Source: Anaerolineales bacterium (lineage in GTDB: Bacteria > Chloroflexota > Anaerolineae > Anaerolineales > Villigracilaceae). Taken from it: 64,000 bases of DNA. The stretch spans positions 1,178,001 to 1,242,000 of the forward strand of contig JABTUU010000002.1 of NCBI GenBank assembly GCA_015075275.1, read 5' to 3'. Shown here one piece after another: positions 10,583-18,208 of the stretch (position 1 is its first letter; the number at the start of each line of letters is the position of its first letter). Under the pieces are notes generated by a model. That model was not told the origin of the DNA and did not search any database. It saw only the letters and a program-made list of their open reading frames with translations. The translations under genes and the position numbers were made by a program.

Positions 10583-10933
10583 ATGAAATGTCCAAACTGT
10601 GGTGCAAACTGGCGGCAAAGGAAAGCAGGATTCAATCATTCAGGAAGCCAACGATACAAATGTGGAGAATGCGGGCGGGCATATACGCCTGTGGCAAAGG
10701 AGAAAGGGTACCCGAAGGAAACACGCATGTTGGCGTTGCGGATGTATGTGGAAGGGAGTAGTCAGCGTTCAATTGCTCGCATCTTGAAGGTCAGTCCGCA
10801 AAGCGTCTCGAACTGGATCAATGCCTATGTAGCGCAATTGCCGCCAGCGCCAGTCCCTCGCAAGCCCAAAGTGGCAGAATTGGATGAGTTGTACACCTTT
10901 TTGAAGCGTAAAAAAACAAAATCTACGTCCTGA
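10583..10933 (+). CDS. IS1-type transposase first frame (InsA-like)
   Basis: 116 residues. An N-terminal zinc finger (CPNCGANW ... CGECGRAYTP) is followed by a helix-turn-helix (ARILKVSPQSVSNWI), the DNA-binding part of an IS1-family transposase. Near its 3' end a run of seven A and a C (10910-10917) is a slippery site. A -1 slip gives a fusion that continues KKNKIYVLTVVDRATH into the catalytic frame, as known for IS1. Confidence 0.9.
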   Translation: MKCPNCGANWRQRKAGFNHSGSQRYKCGECGRAYTPVAKEKGYPKETRMLALRMYVEGSSQRSIARILKVSPQSVSNWINAYVAQLPPAPVPRKPKVAELDELYTFLKRKKTKSTS

Positions 10934-10935
10934 CG

Positions 10936-11322
10936 GTGGTAGATCGAGCCACGCACTGCCTGCTGAGTTGGGATGCGGTCACGGAACGAAGCGCTGCCAA
11001 CCTGCAAGTCTGCCTCGAACGCGCCCCTCAAGCCCGACAATACTATAGTGATGCGTTTCCAGGCTACGACAACTTGTATTACGGCGCTCCCTATGAAATG
11101 CGCTCGGATAAAAAGGAAACCTATTCAGTCGAAGCCGTCAACGCAGATTTACGTCATTATCTCAAGCGGCTAGCGCGTAGGTCTCGTTGTTTTTCTCGTC
11201 GTCTGGATGCTTTACTCAAGAATCTGCGCCTCTTCGCATACTGCTACAACCAACGACAATTGATGAAACAACAATATCCGCAATACAATTTGCCGCTCAT
11301 TGATTTCCTGTATCCTCTATGA
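10936..11322 (+). CDS. IS1-type transposase second frame (InsB-like, catalytic)
   Basis: Catalytic part of the transposase, about 128 residues. Its first catalytic Asp lies at VVDRATH just at the frameshift junction and the second in YYSDAFPGYD; the conserved Glu is probably in the YSVEAVNADLR segment. There is no independent ribosome binding site, so it is expected to be made only as a -1 frameshift fusion with the preceding zinc-finger frame. Confidence 0.88.
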   Translation: MVDRATHCLLSWDAVTERSAANLQVCLERAPQARQYYSDAFPGYDNLYYGAPYEMRSDKKETYSVEAVNADLRHYLKRLARRSRCFSRRLDALLKNLRLFAYCYNQRQLMKQQYPQYNLPLIDFLYPL

Positions 11323-11595
11323 TGGACACTCCCGCGTATTCTATCACTATTCAACCGGTCATTACCAGTGTATCATTAGCGAGAAGTTTCGCCTCTCTTT
11401 GGCTGGCGTTGAAAAATAGTCTAAGGCGTATACGGTGTCGGAATGCCTGACCCGGTGAAGCGCAGAGTCGCGTTTCTTGCCCAAAAATCAAGAAATGTTG
11501 AGGATTTTTCAGCGTTTGGCTCCTCAAAACAGCCCCCAAAGAATTTTGTGTCAAACTCTAGTCTGATTGCTCTGGCGAAGGACGTTCATATCATT

Positions 11596-12117
11596 ATGGA
11601 AATTACGATCATTCAGAAGAAAGTATGTCTTCTTGGCAGCTTCGCGGTGGGGAAGACCAGCCTCGTACGCCGTTTTGTCTATAACTCGTTTGAAGAGAAA
11701 TACCTAAGCACTATCGGCGTCGCTATTTCTCGTAAGCAAACTCGGGTAAATGAAGGCAGAATTGTCAGCATGATCATCTGGGACTTAGCTGGGAGCGACG
11801 AATTTAATGGGAAACATGCCAGTTACTTACAGGGAGCGGCGGGAGCCCTCTTGGTCTGCGACCTTACTCGCGCCGACACGTTCACAATCATTCAAGAGTA
11901 CTACGCCAAATTAAAGAGCGTTTCTCCAGAGGCTAGTATAGTCCTCATCGGGAATAAAACGGATATTGTTGCCGTTTCGGAGGAGTCGGAAGCGCAAATC
12001 GGGCGCTTGGCAATGCAATTTAACGCTCCTTATCTGTTTACCAGCGCGAAGGCCGGTGTAAATGTCGAAGAGTGCTTTCAGGCTCTTGCCGAACAAATGA
12101 TCAATACCAGCGCATGA
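11596..12117 (+). CDS. Ras/Rab-like small GTPase
   Basis: A 173-residue stand-alone small GTPase with all G motifs: P-loop GSFAVGKTS near residue 14, switch region with Thr in STIGVA, WDLAGSDE (G3), NKTD (G4) and TSAK (G5). The Gln usual in G3 (DxAGQ) is replaced by Ser, which in Ras-type GTPases lowers intrinsic hydrolysis, so a partner GAP may be needed. I start it at 11596, where the Ras-like fold begins; an earlier ATG at 11443 only adds non-homologous sequence. Its stop overlaps the start of the cyclase gene as ATGA, so the two are translationally coupled and probably act together. No lipidation motif is visible. Confidence 0.85.
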   Translation: MEITIIQKKVCLLGSFAVGKTSLVRRFVYNSFEEKYLSTIGVAISRKQTRVNEGRIVSMIIWDLAGSDEFNGKHASYLQGAAGALLVCDLTRADTFTIIQEYYAKLKSVSPEASIVLIGNKTDIVAVSEESEAQIGRLAMQFNAPYLFTSAKAGVNVEECFQALAEQMINTSA

Positions 12118-13151
12118 CCGGACCGTTTCTTGAGGAATTATGGTCGGAGATTTTTGACGAAGAATGGGGATACGCAATATTTGATTCCTCTGGACGGCTG
12201 ATAGAACATCATCCGCGCTTAATAGAATTGATCTTCGACCCAAATTCCCTGCCCCTTGAGGGCAAAATCATACAGGATATTTTTCCTGAATTGATCGGAT
12301 ACGAGAAAGAACTTGATAAATTGAGAGGGCAGAGAGAGGAGATCATTCGAATTGGGCAGATCTTTCGTCCAATTCTTCGCCAGAAAATAGGCTATGTCAG
12401 TTTGCATGCAAAGGCGTTTCGAGACGGGTGGTTGATTGCGATGCGCAATACGACCGCTCGAAGCGAAATGGAACAACGGATCGTCCAGCAACGTAATGAG
12501 CTTAATTTGTTGTCTCAAGAACTAGAACGAACCCGTTCTAAAACGGAAAAATTATTTCGAACTTTTGTGCCCGCGGTAGTTGTAGACGATCTATTAAAGA
12601 AGAATACAGCCAAGTTGGGTGGGGAAAGACGAATAGTAACCATTCTTTTTGCCGATCTGCGAGGTTATACCTCATGGGCGGAAAAACACCCGCCGGAGAC
12701 GGCGCTCCTTGCCCTAAACGCGCTCCTAACCTCTGCCGTTGAGATTCTGAATGAAAACGGCTCTACGATCAACCAGCTTATGGGGGATGGGTTTATGTCT
12801 ATCTTCAATGCGCCTATTGAGCAGCCTAATCACGCCGCGCTTGCTCTGGAATGCGCAAAGATGCTCGCTTGTCTTCCGGGGTTGGAAAGAACGGTGCGAT
12901 TCGGCGTCGGGATTAATACCGGAGAAGCAATGGTCGGGAACGTCGGTTCGCCGCGCATGATGGATTATTCCGCTATCGGCACTACTACGAACATTGCCTA
13001 TCGGCTTCAACAATTAGCCGGACCCGGCGAGGCGCTTTTTACGCAAAGTACAAAGGAACTGGCTGGAGATCAGTTCTTTCATGTTTTTCACGGTCGGTTT
13101 GAAGTGAAGGGCATTCGAGAGGTGACTTCGGTCTATAAATTACGCTTGTGA
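12114..13151 (+). CDS. PAS-class III nucleotide cyclase
   Basis: 345 residues: an N-terminal PAS-like sensor domain (about 10-130), a short coiled-coil linker (about 130-165) and a class III cyclase domain (170-345). Metal-binding Asp residues are present (FADLRGYT and LMGDGFM), as are the transition-state Asn and Arg (TTTNIAYRLQ). The Lys that usually precedes the second metal motif (NKxxGD) is Gln here (NQLMGD), and the second base-selecting position is Thr (IGTTTN), as in class IIIb enzymes. The Lys change makes adenine selectivity uncertain. It is coupled to the upstream GTPase by a 4-bp overlap, suggesting GTPase-regulated cyclic nucleotide synthesis. Confidence 0.82.
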   Translation: MTGPFLEELWSEIFDEEWGYAIFDSSGRLIEHHPRLIELIFDPNSLPLEGKIIQDIFPELIGYEKELDKLRGQREEIIRIGQIFRPILRQKIGYVSLHAKAFRDGWLIAMRNTTARSEMEQRIVQQRNELNLLSQELERTRSKTEKLFRTFVPAVVVDDLLKKNTAKLGGERRIVTILFADLRGYTSWAEKHPPETALLALNALLTSAVEILNENGSTINQLMGDGFMSIFNAPIEQPNHAALALECAKMLACLPGLERTVRFGVGINTGEAMVGNVGSPRMMDYSAIGTTTNIAYRLQQLAGPGEALFTQSTKELAGDQFFHVFHGRFEVKGIREVTSVYKLRL

Positions 13152-13254
13152 AATTTCTAAGGAGATAGACATGGGTATTTGCCCGCAATATTGATTTACA
13201 AAGAAATGGGGACTTTTCTGTCGCGTTCTTTGAATCGGCGCGTTGTTCTATGTT

Positions 13255-13730
13255 AATAGGACTTACGCAGTTGAAGAAGAGTGAGTAACCTGAGGGAATG
13301 AACCCTCCCAAAGTCGATGAGTATGATTACATCCAGTTCTGGTTGGCGGCTCAACGTGTATGCAGTATTGACCCAAAACGATCGCTTCCAGAATAGCCCA
13401 AGAACGCGGTTTCACACCAGAGTTGATCGCTTTCGGCAGTTGGTATAGCAGTCTGGAAAACTTGAAAATGGCTCGTGGTTTTGGCTGACATTGGTTGACA
13501 CGACTGGTCGGTTTGGATAAGTCTGGAAATCGTCAAGTTTCTGACTGGTTCATTCCATCACAAGGACGAACAATGCGCCTGAAAGGATATGGCTGGATCA
13601 AAGCGTTCAAGACGGCAGCCAAGAACGGCTTATTTTGGTTCGAAGCCAAACAAATCATTATTCGCCAGGCTATCCGTGCTTACCTCAAACATCCCTCCTA
13701 CATCCTGTCCGCAATTGCGTAACTCCTATT
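13255..13730 (+). mobile_element. Internally deleted IS with decayed DDE transposase
   Basis: A 476-bp remnant bounded by inverted repeats of about 20 bp (AATAGGACTTACGCAGTTGA at the left; AATAGGAGTTACGCAATTGC as the reverse complement of the right end). Inside are broken pieces of a DDE transposase of the IS4/IS701 type: an N-terminal NPPKVDEYDYIQF, a central SWYSSLENLKM followed by a stop, and a C-terminal part (13495-13722) containing GNRQVSDWFIPSQG and ending at a normal stop. Most of the catalytic core is missing, so it can move only if supplied in trans. No target duplication is obvious. Confidence 0.75.
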
Positions 13731-13893
13731 GTGAAAAAAATAAATTTAGATCCCGGGATATTTTTCTTCTTACGAATCTCTTACAGGAATAAGGCGTCTA
13801 TTTACTCAGTTCGCGTTATAATGGTTGCGTAAGGATGAAGTAGAAATCGCGTAATCCTTATATAAATTTCTCTAACTTCTGAAAGGAGTTGTC

Positions 13894-14361
13894 ATGGGTT
13901 TCTTCTCAAAAATTCTTGGAAAACTTGGTATGGGTAAAAAAGAGGAGGACAAACCGCAATTTGCGGGCATGTCTAAACCTGCTGGCGTAGTCACCGGCAG
14001 CGCTCCCGCCTCTACCCCGGCGGCTGGCTCAGCTACACCGGGCGGCTTGGCTCGTCCTGCAATGGCGCAGGCAGAAGGCGTTCACCCGGAAGCGATGGCT
14101 ATGGTTGACGTAGTCTCCAAACTTGATGGACTTGCCAAGGCGAGCGCGGTCAAACTCGATTGGAAAGTCTCCATCGTGGATCTGCTCAAATTGCTCGAGA
14201 TCGACTCGAGCTTCGACGCTCGCAAAGAGCTTGCTACCGAGCTTAATTGCCCCGCCGAACTGATGGGCGATTCTGCCAAGATGAACACTTGGCTGCATAA
14301 AGAGGTCCTCAAGCGTATTGCTGCCAATGGCGGTAATGTTCCGAAGGAATTACTCGACTAG
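13894..14361 (+). CDS. DUF3597 protein
   Basis: 155 residues. The N-terminus is MGFFSKILGKLG-like and basic, then a Pro/Ala/Gly-rich linker (about 30-65), then the conserved C-terminal DUF3597 domain (about 68-155; KLDWKVSIVDLLKLLEID ... LGxPAELMGDSAKMN). The family is widespread and often annotated as LysM-like or tail-associated; its function is not established. AAAGGAG lies 8 bases before the ATG, and a TATAAT at 13817-13822 may be its -10 box, though I see no matching -35. It is a single-gene unit ending at a strong terminator. Confidence 0.85.
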   Translation: MGFFSKILGKLGMGKKEEDKPQFAGMSKPAGVVTGSAPASTPAAGSATPGGLARPAMAQAEGVHPEAMAMVDVVSKLDGLAKASAVKLDWKVSIVDLLKLLEIDSSFDARKELATELNCPAELMGDSAKMNTWLHKEVLKRIAANGGNVPKELLD

Positions 14362-14380
14362 AACAGTTAGAATCTACTAA

Positions 14381-14420
14381 AAATAGCGCGGATGCTTTTC
14401 AGCATCCGCGCTATTTTTAT
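14381..14420 (+). terminator. Rho-independent terminator after DUF3597 gene
   Basis: A perfect GC-rich stem (AATAGCGCGGATGC paired with GCATCCGCGCTATT, loop TTTTCA) followed by a T-run, 20 bp after the stop codon. Confidence 0.92.
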
Positions 14421-14513
14421 CCTTCTCTTATAAATGTCCTTGAACGGAGGAAAATTTGAGAGTCTTTGAGAGTCCAATAGCATAGAATTATCTTTGCGAA
14501 AGGAAAACTCATC

Positions 14514-14924
14514 ATGGAAATTTCACGACATTGGCGACTCAAGAAACAACGCTACGGGCTGGTCGGCGAGGTCTGTCCGCATTGTGATGCGAAAATCTTC
14601 CCCCCGCGCGACGTGTGCCCAAATTGTGGCGACGAAGCTAAGGATCTTTACGCATTCAGCGGCAAGGGCGAAGTGTATTCGTTTACTACCGTCTATGAAG
14701 CCCCCGCTGGTTTTGACGCCAACGCGCCCTACACTGTGGCATTGGTCAAACTAGAAGAAGGACCCATGCTCACCGCGCAACTCACCGACGTGGACAACAA
14801 CGCCGTCGAGATTGGTATGCCCGTCGAGATGGTGACGCGCAAGATGCGCGATGACGGCGACGAACGCGGGATGATCGTATATGGGTATAAGTTCCGCCCT
14901 CAAAATTTTGTACCTGTCAAATAG
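14514..14924 (+). CDS. Zn-ribbon OB-fold protein (DUF35 family)
   Basis: 136 residues. The N-terminal rubredoxin-like zinc ribbon has two CxxC pairs (CPHC and CPNC), followed by an OB-fold domain (about 50-130). The family usually pairs with thiolases or HMG-CoA synthase-like enzymes and helps channel acyl-CoA, but no thiolase gene is adjacent here. It is monocistronic between two terminators. AAAGGAAAAC precedes the ATG. Confidence 0.88.
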   Translation: MEISRHWRLKKQRYGLVGEVCPHCDAKIFPPRDVCPNCGDEAKDLYAFSGKGEVYSFTTVYEAPAGFDANAPYTVALVKLEEGPMLTAQLTDVDNNAVEIGMPVEMVTRKMRDDGDERGMIVYGYKFRPQNFVPVK

Positions 14925-14946
14925 AGAATAAAAGGCTAAAAATGGA

Positions 14947-14976
14947 TAAACACCCCTACGTATAGGGGTATTTTTG
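14947..14976 (+). terminator. Rho-independent terminator after DUF35 gene
   Basis: A short stem ACCCCT/AGGGGT with loop ACGTAT, flanked by A's on the left and followed by ATTTTTG, 25 bp downstream of the stop. Confidence 0.85.
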
Positions 14977-15024
14977 TTTAATTATTCCCATAAACAATAA
15001 ACCCAATTTTTGCTATCTACCGAT

Positions 15025-15351
15025 AGGTTCCCTGCCGTTGTTACCAAATATCAAAAATGTATCCTCGATACATTGTTCGACCGCACCGACATCCACATCG
15101 AAGTTTCGCGGGTGGACTACGAGAAGTTGAGCGGCGATAGACTCGGCGAATATTCCGCCTCGATCCGTCAACGAGTTCAGGCGGCGTGGAATATTTAACC
15201 CGCCCAATTTATCAACTCCCGTTCTACCGATATTGTCTGCAACGCCGATATGCGCGTGGGAGAGATACGTCAGTTTTGTAAATTGCGGGACGAAGGCGAT
15301 GCGCTGAGTCGAATCGAAGTATCAGAGCCTGATGAGGATGGCGAGCAATAA
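15025..15351 (+). pseudogene. comM: ComM/YifB Mg-chelatase-like C-terminal fragment
   Basis: A decayed C-terminal fragment of the ComM/YifB AAA+ family (a helicase-like protein for natural transformation). Recognisable family stretches are FDRTDIHIEVSRVDYEKLSG, SIRQRVQAA, then an in-frame TAA at 15196-15198, then in the same frame TDIVCNADMRVGEIRQFCK. The Lon-like N-terminal domain and the Walker motifs are absent. With one internal stop and no start it cannot be functional. Confidence 0.8.
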
Positions 15352-15493
15352 TCAAAAAGTCCGACGCGTCCCCGAATGCTTGTGGAGGGGATGAAGGTGA
15401 TTGAAGCGTAATGTCTTTTCACCATAGACAGAGGATACTGTTTATGAGAGAATCTCACCAGCGTGATTAATTTCGAAATGCGGGAGAATATCT

Positions 15494-18154
15494 ATGCCAG
15501 CTACCCTAACTATTCAATTGCCCGGAGAAAAAAACTTCACAGTGGATTTGAAACAAACCACGCTTTCATTAGGGAGGCTCACCGGAAACGATATTATTAT
15601 TCAGTCTGATGTTGTTTCGCGTGAACACGCCAGTTTGGAACGACGTGTTGATGGCTGGTGGTACCGCGACCTTGACAGCAAGAATGGCACATATCTCAAT
15701 GATAATAAAGTGCGAGAGGTAAAACTTCAGGATGGGATGAAACTGCGACTAGGCAGGGACGAGAAAAAAGCAGTTTACATCACCTTTCATGGTGCAGTTG
15801 AAAAAGAAACTCCCGTCCCGCGCCCGGCTGGTAAAGAAACGGTGATTGAGAGACCCACCTCAACAACGGGATACGTTTACCTCCGTGGAGCCGCCCCGTC
15901 TAAATCGGGCAAGCAGATCATAGGTCGAGGGAAAGAAGCGGATATTCGCCTTCAGTCTCCGGTCATCTCCCGCGAACATGCCTCCATTCAGCCGGGAACT
16001 CCCGAGTGGACAATCACCGATCTGAACAGCAAGAATGGAACTTTCTTAAATGGAAGGCGCATAAACCGTGCAGAGCGAATAGTTGCAGGTGACGTTATTC
16101 AGATCGGTCCATTCCGGTTGGACTATCAAGGGAATGGCATTCTCAATCAATACGCCGCCTCGCGCGGACTGCGAATCGACGGCAGGGAACTTACCTGGAT
16201 AACTGGAAAAAGCTCAGAACCCAAGAAAATTTTGAATGACATAAGTATTTCCTGCAATCCGCAGGAATTCATCGCCTTGGTGGGCGGAAGCGGCGCGGGA
16301 AAATCCTCATTGATGAAAGCATTAAGCGGACTACGACCCCCAAAAGGGAAAGTTCTCGTGGAGGGGGATAACCTGTACGAAAACTACGACGCCTACCGTA
16401 CCATGATCGGGTACGTTCCGCAGGACGATATATTGCATTCGGATTTGAAAGTGCAAGAGGCGTTGGAATACTCCGCGCGGTTGCGCCTGCCGCCAGACAC
16501 AACCGAATCGGAAATTCGGAACCGGGTCCATGATGCGCTCACAAAAGTGGAACTGACCGCTCAACGCGACCAGGTCATCTCCAGCCTGAGCGGAGGACAG
16601 AGAAAACGCGCCAGCATTGCCGTGGAATTGCTCGCCGATCCACCGTTATTTTTTTTGGATGAGCCAACTTCTGGGCTTGACCCCGGCTTGGAAAAAAGAG
16701 TGATGAGCATCTTGCGTAAGCTGGCAGACAGCGGCAAGACCATTATTCTGGTCACTCATGCGACGGCAAATATCAATGAATGCCATCAGGTCGCTTTTCT
16801 TTCGCAGGGACGTATGGTCTATTTTGGCCCCCCTGAAAAAGCATGCGGTTTCTTCGAAGTAGGAAACGGCGACTTTGCCGAGATCTACAATCAGATTAGT
16901 GACCCTGAAACGAAGAAGGCGCAGGAAAACGCCGAGACCTGGGAAAGAAAATATCGAGCATCCGCATTTTTCAAGCAGGTGCAGGATCGTTTCCAATCGA
17001 ACGCGAGAGGCAAGAACTCCGCGCAGAAAAAACGATCAGGGCAACGGTTTTCCATGATCGCATTTTTCTACCAGTTCCTACTACTGACCAGACGGTATTT
17101 TTCCCTGATCTTCCGCGACCGGACGCTGCTCATTATTTTATTGGCTGTTATGCCCTTACTTGCTCTTCTCATCCTCGGCATCGCGGACTCGAGTTGGCTT
17201 ACCGGCGATTCGCCTGCAGAGATTAGCCAACAACTGGCATCCGAAATGGCGTCGGGTGAAAGCAGCGCCAGTTACTTCGTGGTTGGCAACGCCCAGAAAT
17301 TGCTGTTTATCATGGCGCTGACTGCCGTCATGTTGGGATTGTTCTCTTCCGCATACGAAATCATCAAAGAGCGGACGATCTACATGCGCGAGCGGATGGT
17401 CTTCATGAAGTTGATTCCCTACCTTGCCTCCAAGGTTGCGCCGCTAGCCATATTTGCCGCCATTCAATGTTTTCTTTTCTTGTTGGTCATTGGCTTGAAG
17501 GTGAAATTTCCATCTTGGGGGGTCTTCCTGCCGGTCGTGTTCGAAATGTATATAACCATCTTCCTTGCTGTGTTGACCTCCCTTAGCATGGGGTTATTCA
17601 TTTCTTCAATTTCACCCAACCAAAACGCAGTCACCTATATCATTCTGGGCGTTTTGTTTCTGCAAATCGCTTTTGCGGGGGTGATTTTCGAACTGCCGGG
17701 CGCAGCAAAAAGCCTCTCTTATGCCACCCTGACGCGCTGGACGATGCAAGCGCTCGGAGCCACCGCGAATCTCGAAGGACTTGATGCGTTATCCCTGACT
17801 CGCTTCCAGCCGGACCCGATCACGCAGGAGGTTTCGGTGGACGTGGAGAAGCCCGACCCAGATTGGCAACCCGTTACCATCACCACCGAGATGAAGGAAA
17901 TTCCCGGTTGCAGTAACCCGGTCGCCATGCCTGCGGTGGTGGAAAATGAGCTAGTCACGGTCACGGAAACGATGAGGAAAACCGTCACCATTGACGATCC
18001 CGACCCAGTCGAGATTCAGACCAGGTATGGATTCGACTTGAATTACGCAAGTAGCATTCCAAACCTGATCGGGAATTGGTTCATGTTGGCGACGCTTTCC
18101 GTTCTGTTCTTTGCCGGGACGTTGATCGCCCTGAAATGGCAGGATATCGCCTGA
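15494..18154 (+). CDS. FHA-FHA-ABC exporter (Rv1747-like)
   Basis: An 886-residue half-transporter. It has two N-terminal FHA domains (about 22-95 and 138-212; each with GR, SREHA and SKNGT phospho-Thr-binding motifs), an ABCG-type ATPase (Walker A GGSGAGKSS, signature LSGGQRKRA, Walker B FFLDEPTSGLD, H-loop THAT) and an ABC-2 membrane domain with about six TM helices (540-885), the last two separated by a long external loop. The same order occurs in Mycobacterium tuberculosis Rv1747, which is regulated by phosphorylation from its neighbour PknF. Here a receptor kinase gene starts 54 bp downstream, so kinase-controlled export is a reasonable inference. The substrate is unknown. GGGAG precedes the ATG. 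Confidence 0.92.
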   Translation: MPATLTIQLPGEKNFTVDLKQTTLSLGRLTGNDIIIQSDVVSREHASLERRVDGWWYRDLDSKNGTYLNDNKVREVKLQDGMKLRLGRDEKKAVYITFHGAVEKETPVPRPAGKETVIERPTSTTGYVYLRGAAPSKSGKQIIGRGKEADIRLQSPVISREHASIQPGTPEWTITDLNSKNGTFLNGRRINRAERIVAGDVIQIGPFRLDYQGNGILNQYAASRGLRIDGRELTWITGKSSEPKKILNDISISCNPQEFIALVGGSGAGKSSLMKALSGLRPPKGKVLVEGDNLYENYDAYRTMIGYVPQDDILHSDLKVQEALEYSARLRLPPDTTESEIRNRVHDALTKVELTAQRDQVISSLSGGQRKRASIAVELLADPPLFFLDEPTSGLDPGLEKRVMSILRKLADSGKTIILVTHATANINECHQVAFLSQGRMVYFGPPEKACGFFEVGNGDFAEIYNQISDPETKKAQENAETWERKYRASAFFKQVQDRFQSNARGKNSAQKKRSGQRFSMIAFFYQFLLLTRRYFSLIFRDRTLLIILLAVMPLLALLILGIADSSWLTGDSPAEISQQLASEMASGESSASYFVVGNAQKLLFIMALTAVMLGLFSSAYEIIKERTIYMRERMVFMKLIPYLASKVAPLAIFAAIQCFLFLLVIGLKVKFPSWGVFLPVVFEMYITIFLAVLTSLSMGLFISSISPNQNAVTYIILGVLFLQIAFAGVIFELPGAAKSLSYATLTRWTMQALGATANLEGLDALSLTRFQPDPITQEVSVDVEKPDPDWQPVTITTEMKEIPGCSNPVAMPAVVENELVTVTETMRKTVTIDDPDPVEIQTRYGFDLNYASSIPNLIGNWFMLATLSVLFFAGTLIALKWQDIA

Positions 18155-18208
18155 TTGAGCGGTACAATAAGGAAAATTTGAAGCGCGCGACGAATCAGGA
18201 GCATCTTC

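Larger units (their letters stand above)
10550..11333 (+). mobile_element. IS1-family insertion sequence, copy 1
   Basis: A complete 784-bp element. Its ends form imperfect inverted repeats (GGGAGTATCCAAGATAGGA on the left; GGGAGTGTCCATCATAGAGGA as the reverse complement of the right). It is flanked by a perfect 8-bp target duplication GCGTATTC (10542-10549 and 11334-11341), typical of IS1-type transposition. It carries two overlapping frames joined by a probable -1 frameshift. It lies between a coiled-coil gene and a GTPase gene transcribed divergently. Two near-identical copies occur at 54208-54991 and 60971-61754, so the element has moved recently. Confidence 0.95.

Noticed and set aside
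11443..11595. Upstream start of the small GTPase
   Set aside because: The extra 51 residues have no GTPase homology and include low-complexity sequence; the fold starts at 11596.
14456..14488. Promoter for the DUF35 gene
   Set aside because: Two TTGAGA boxes and a TAGAAT are present, but their spacings (21 and 11 bp) do not fit a sigma-70 promoter.
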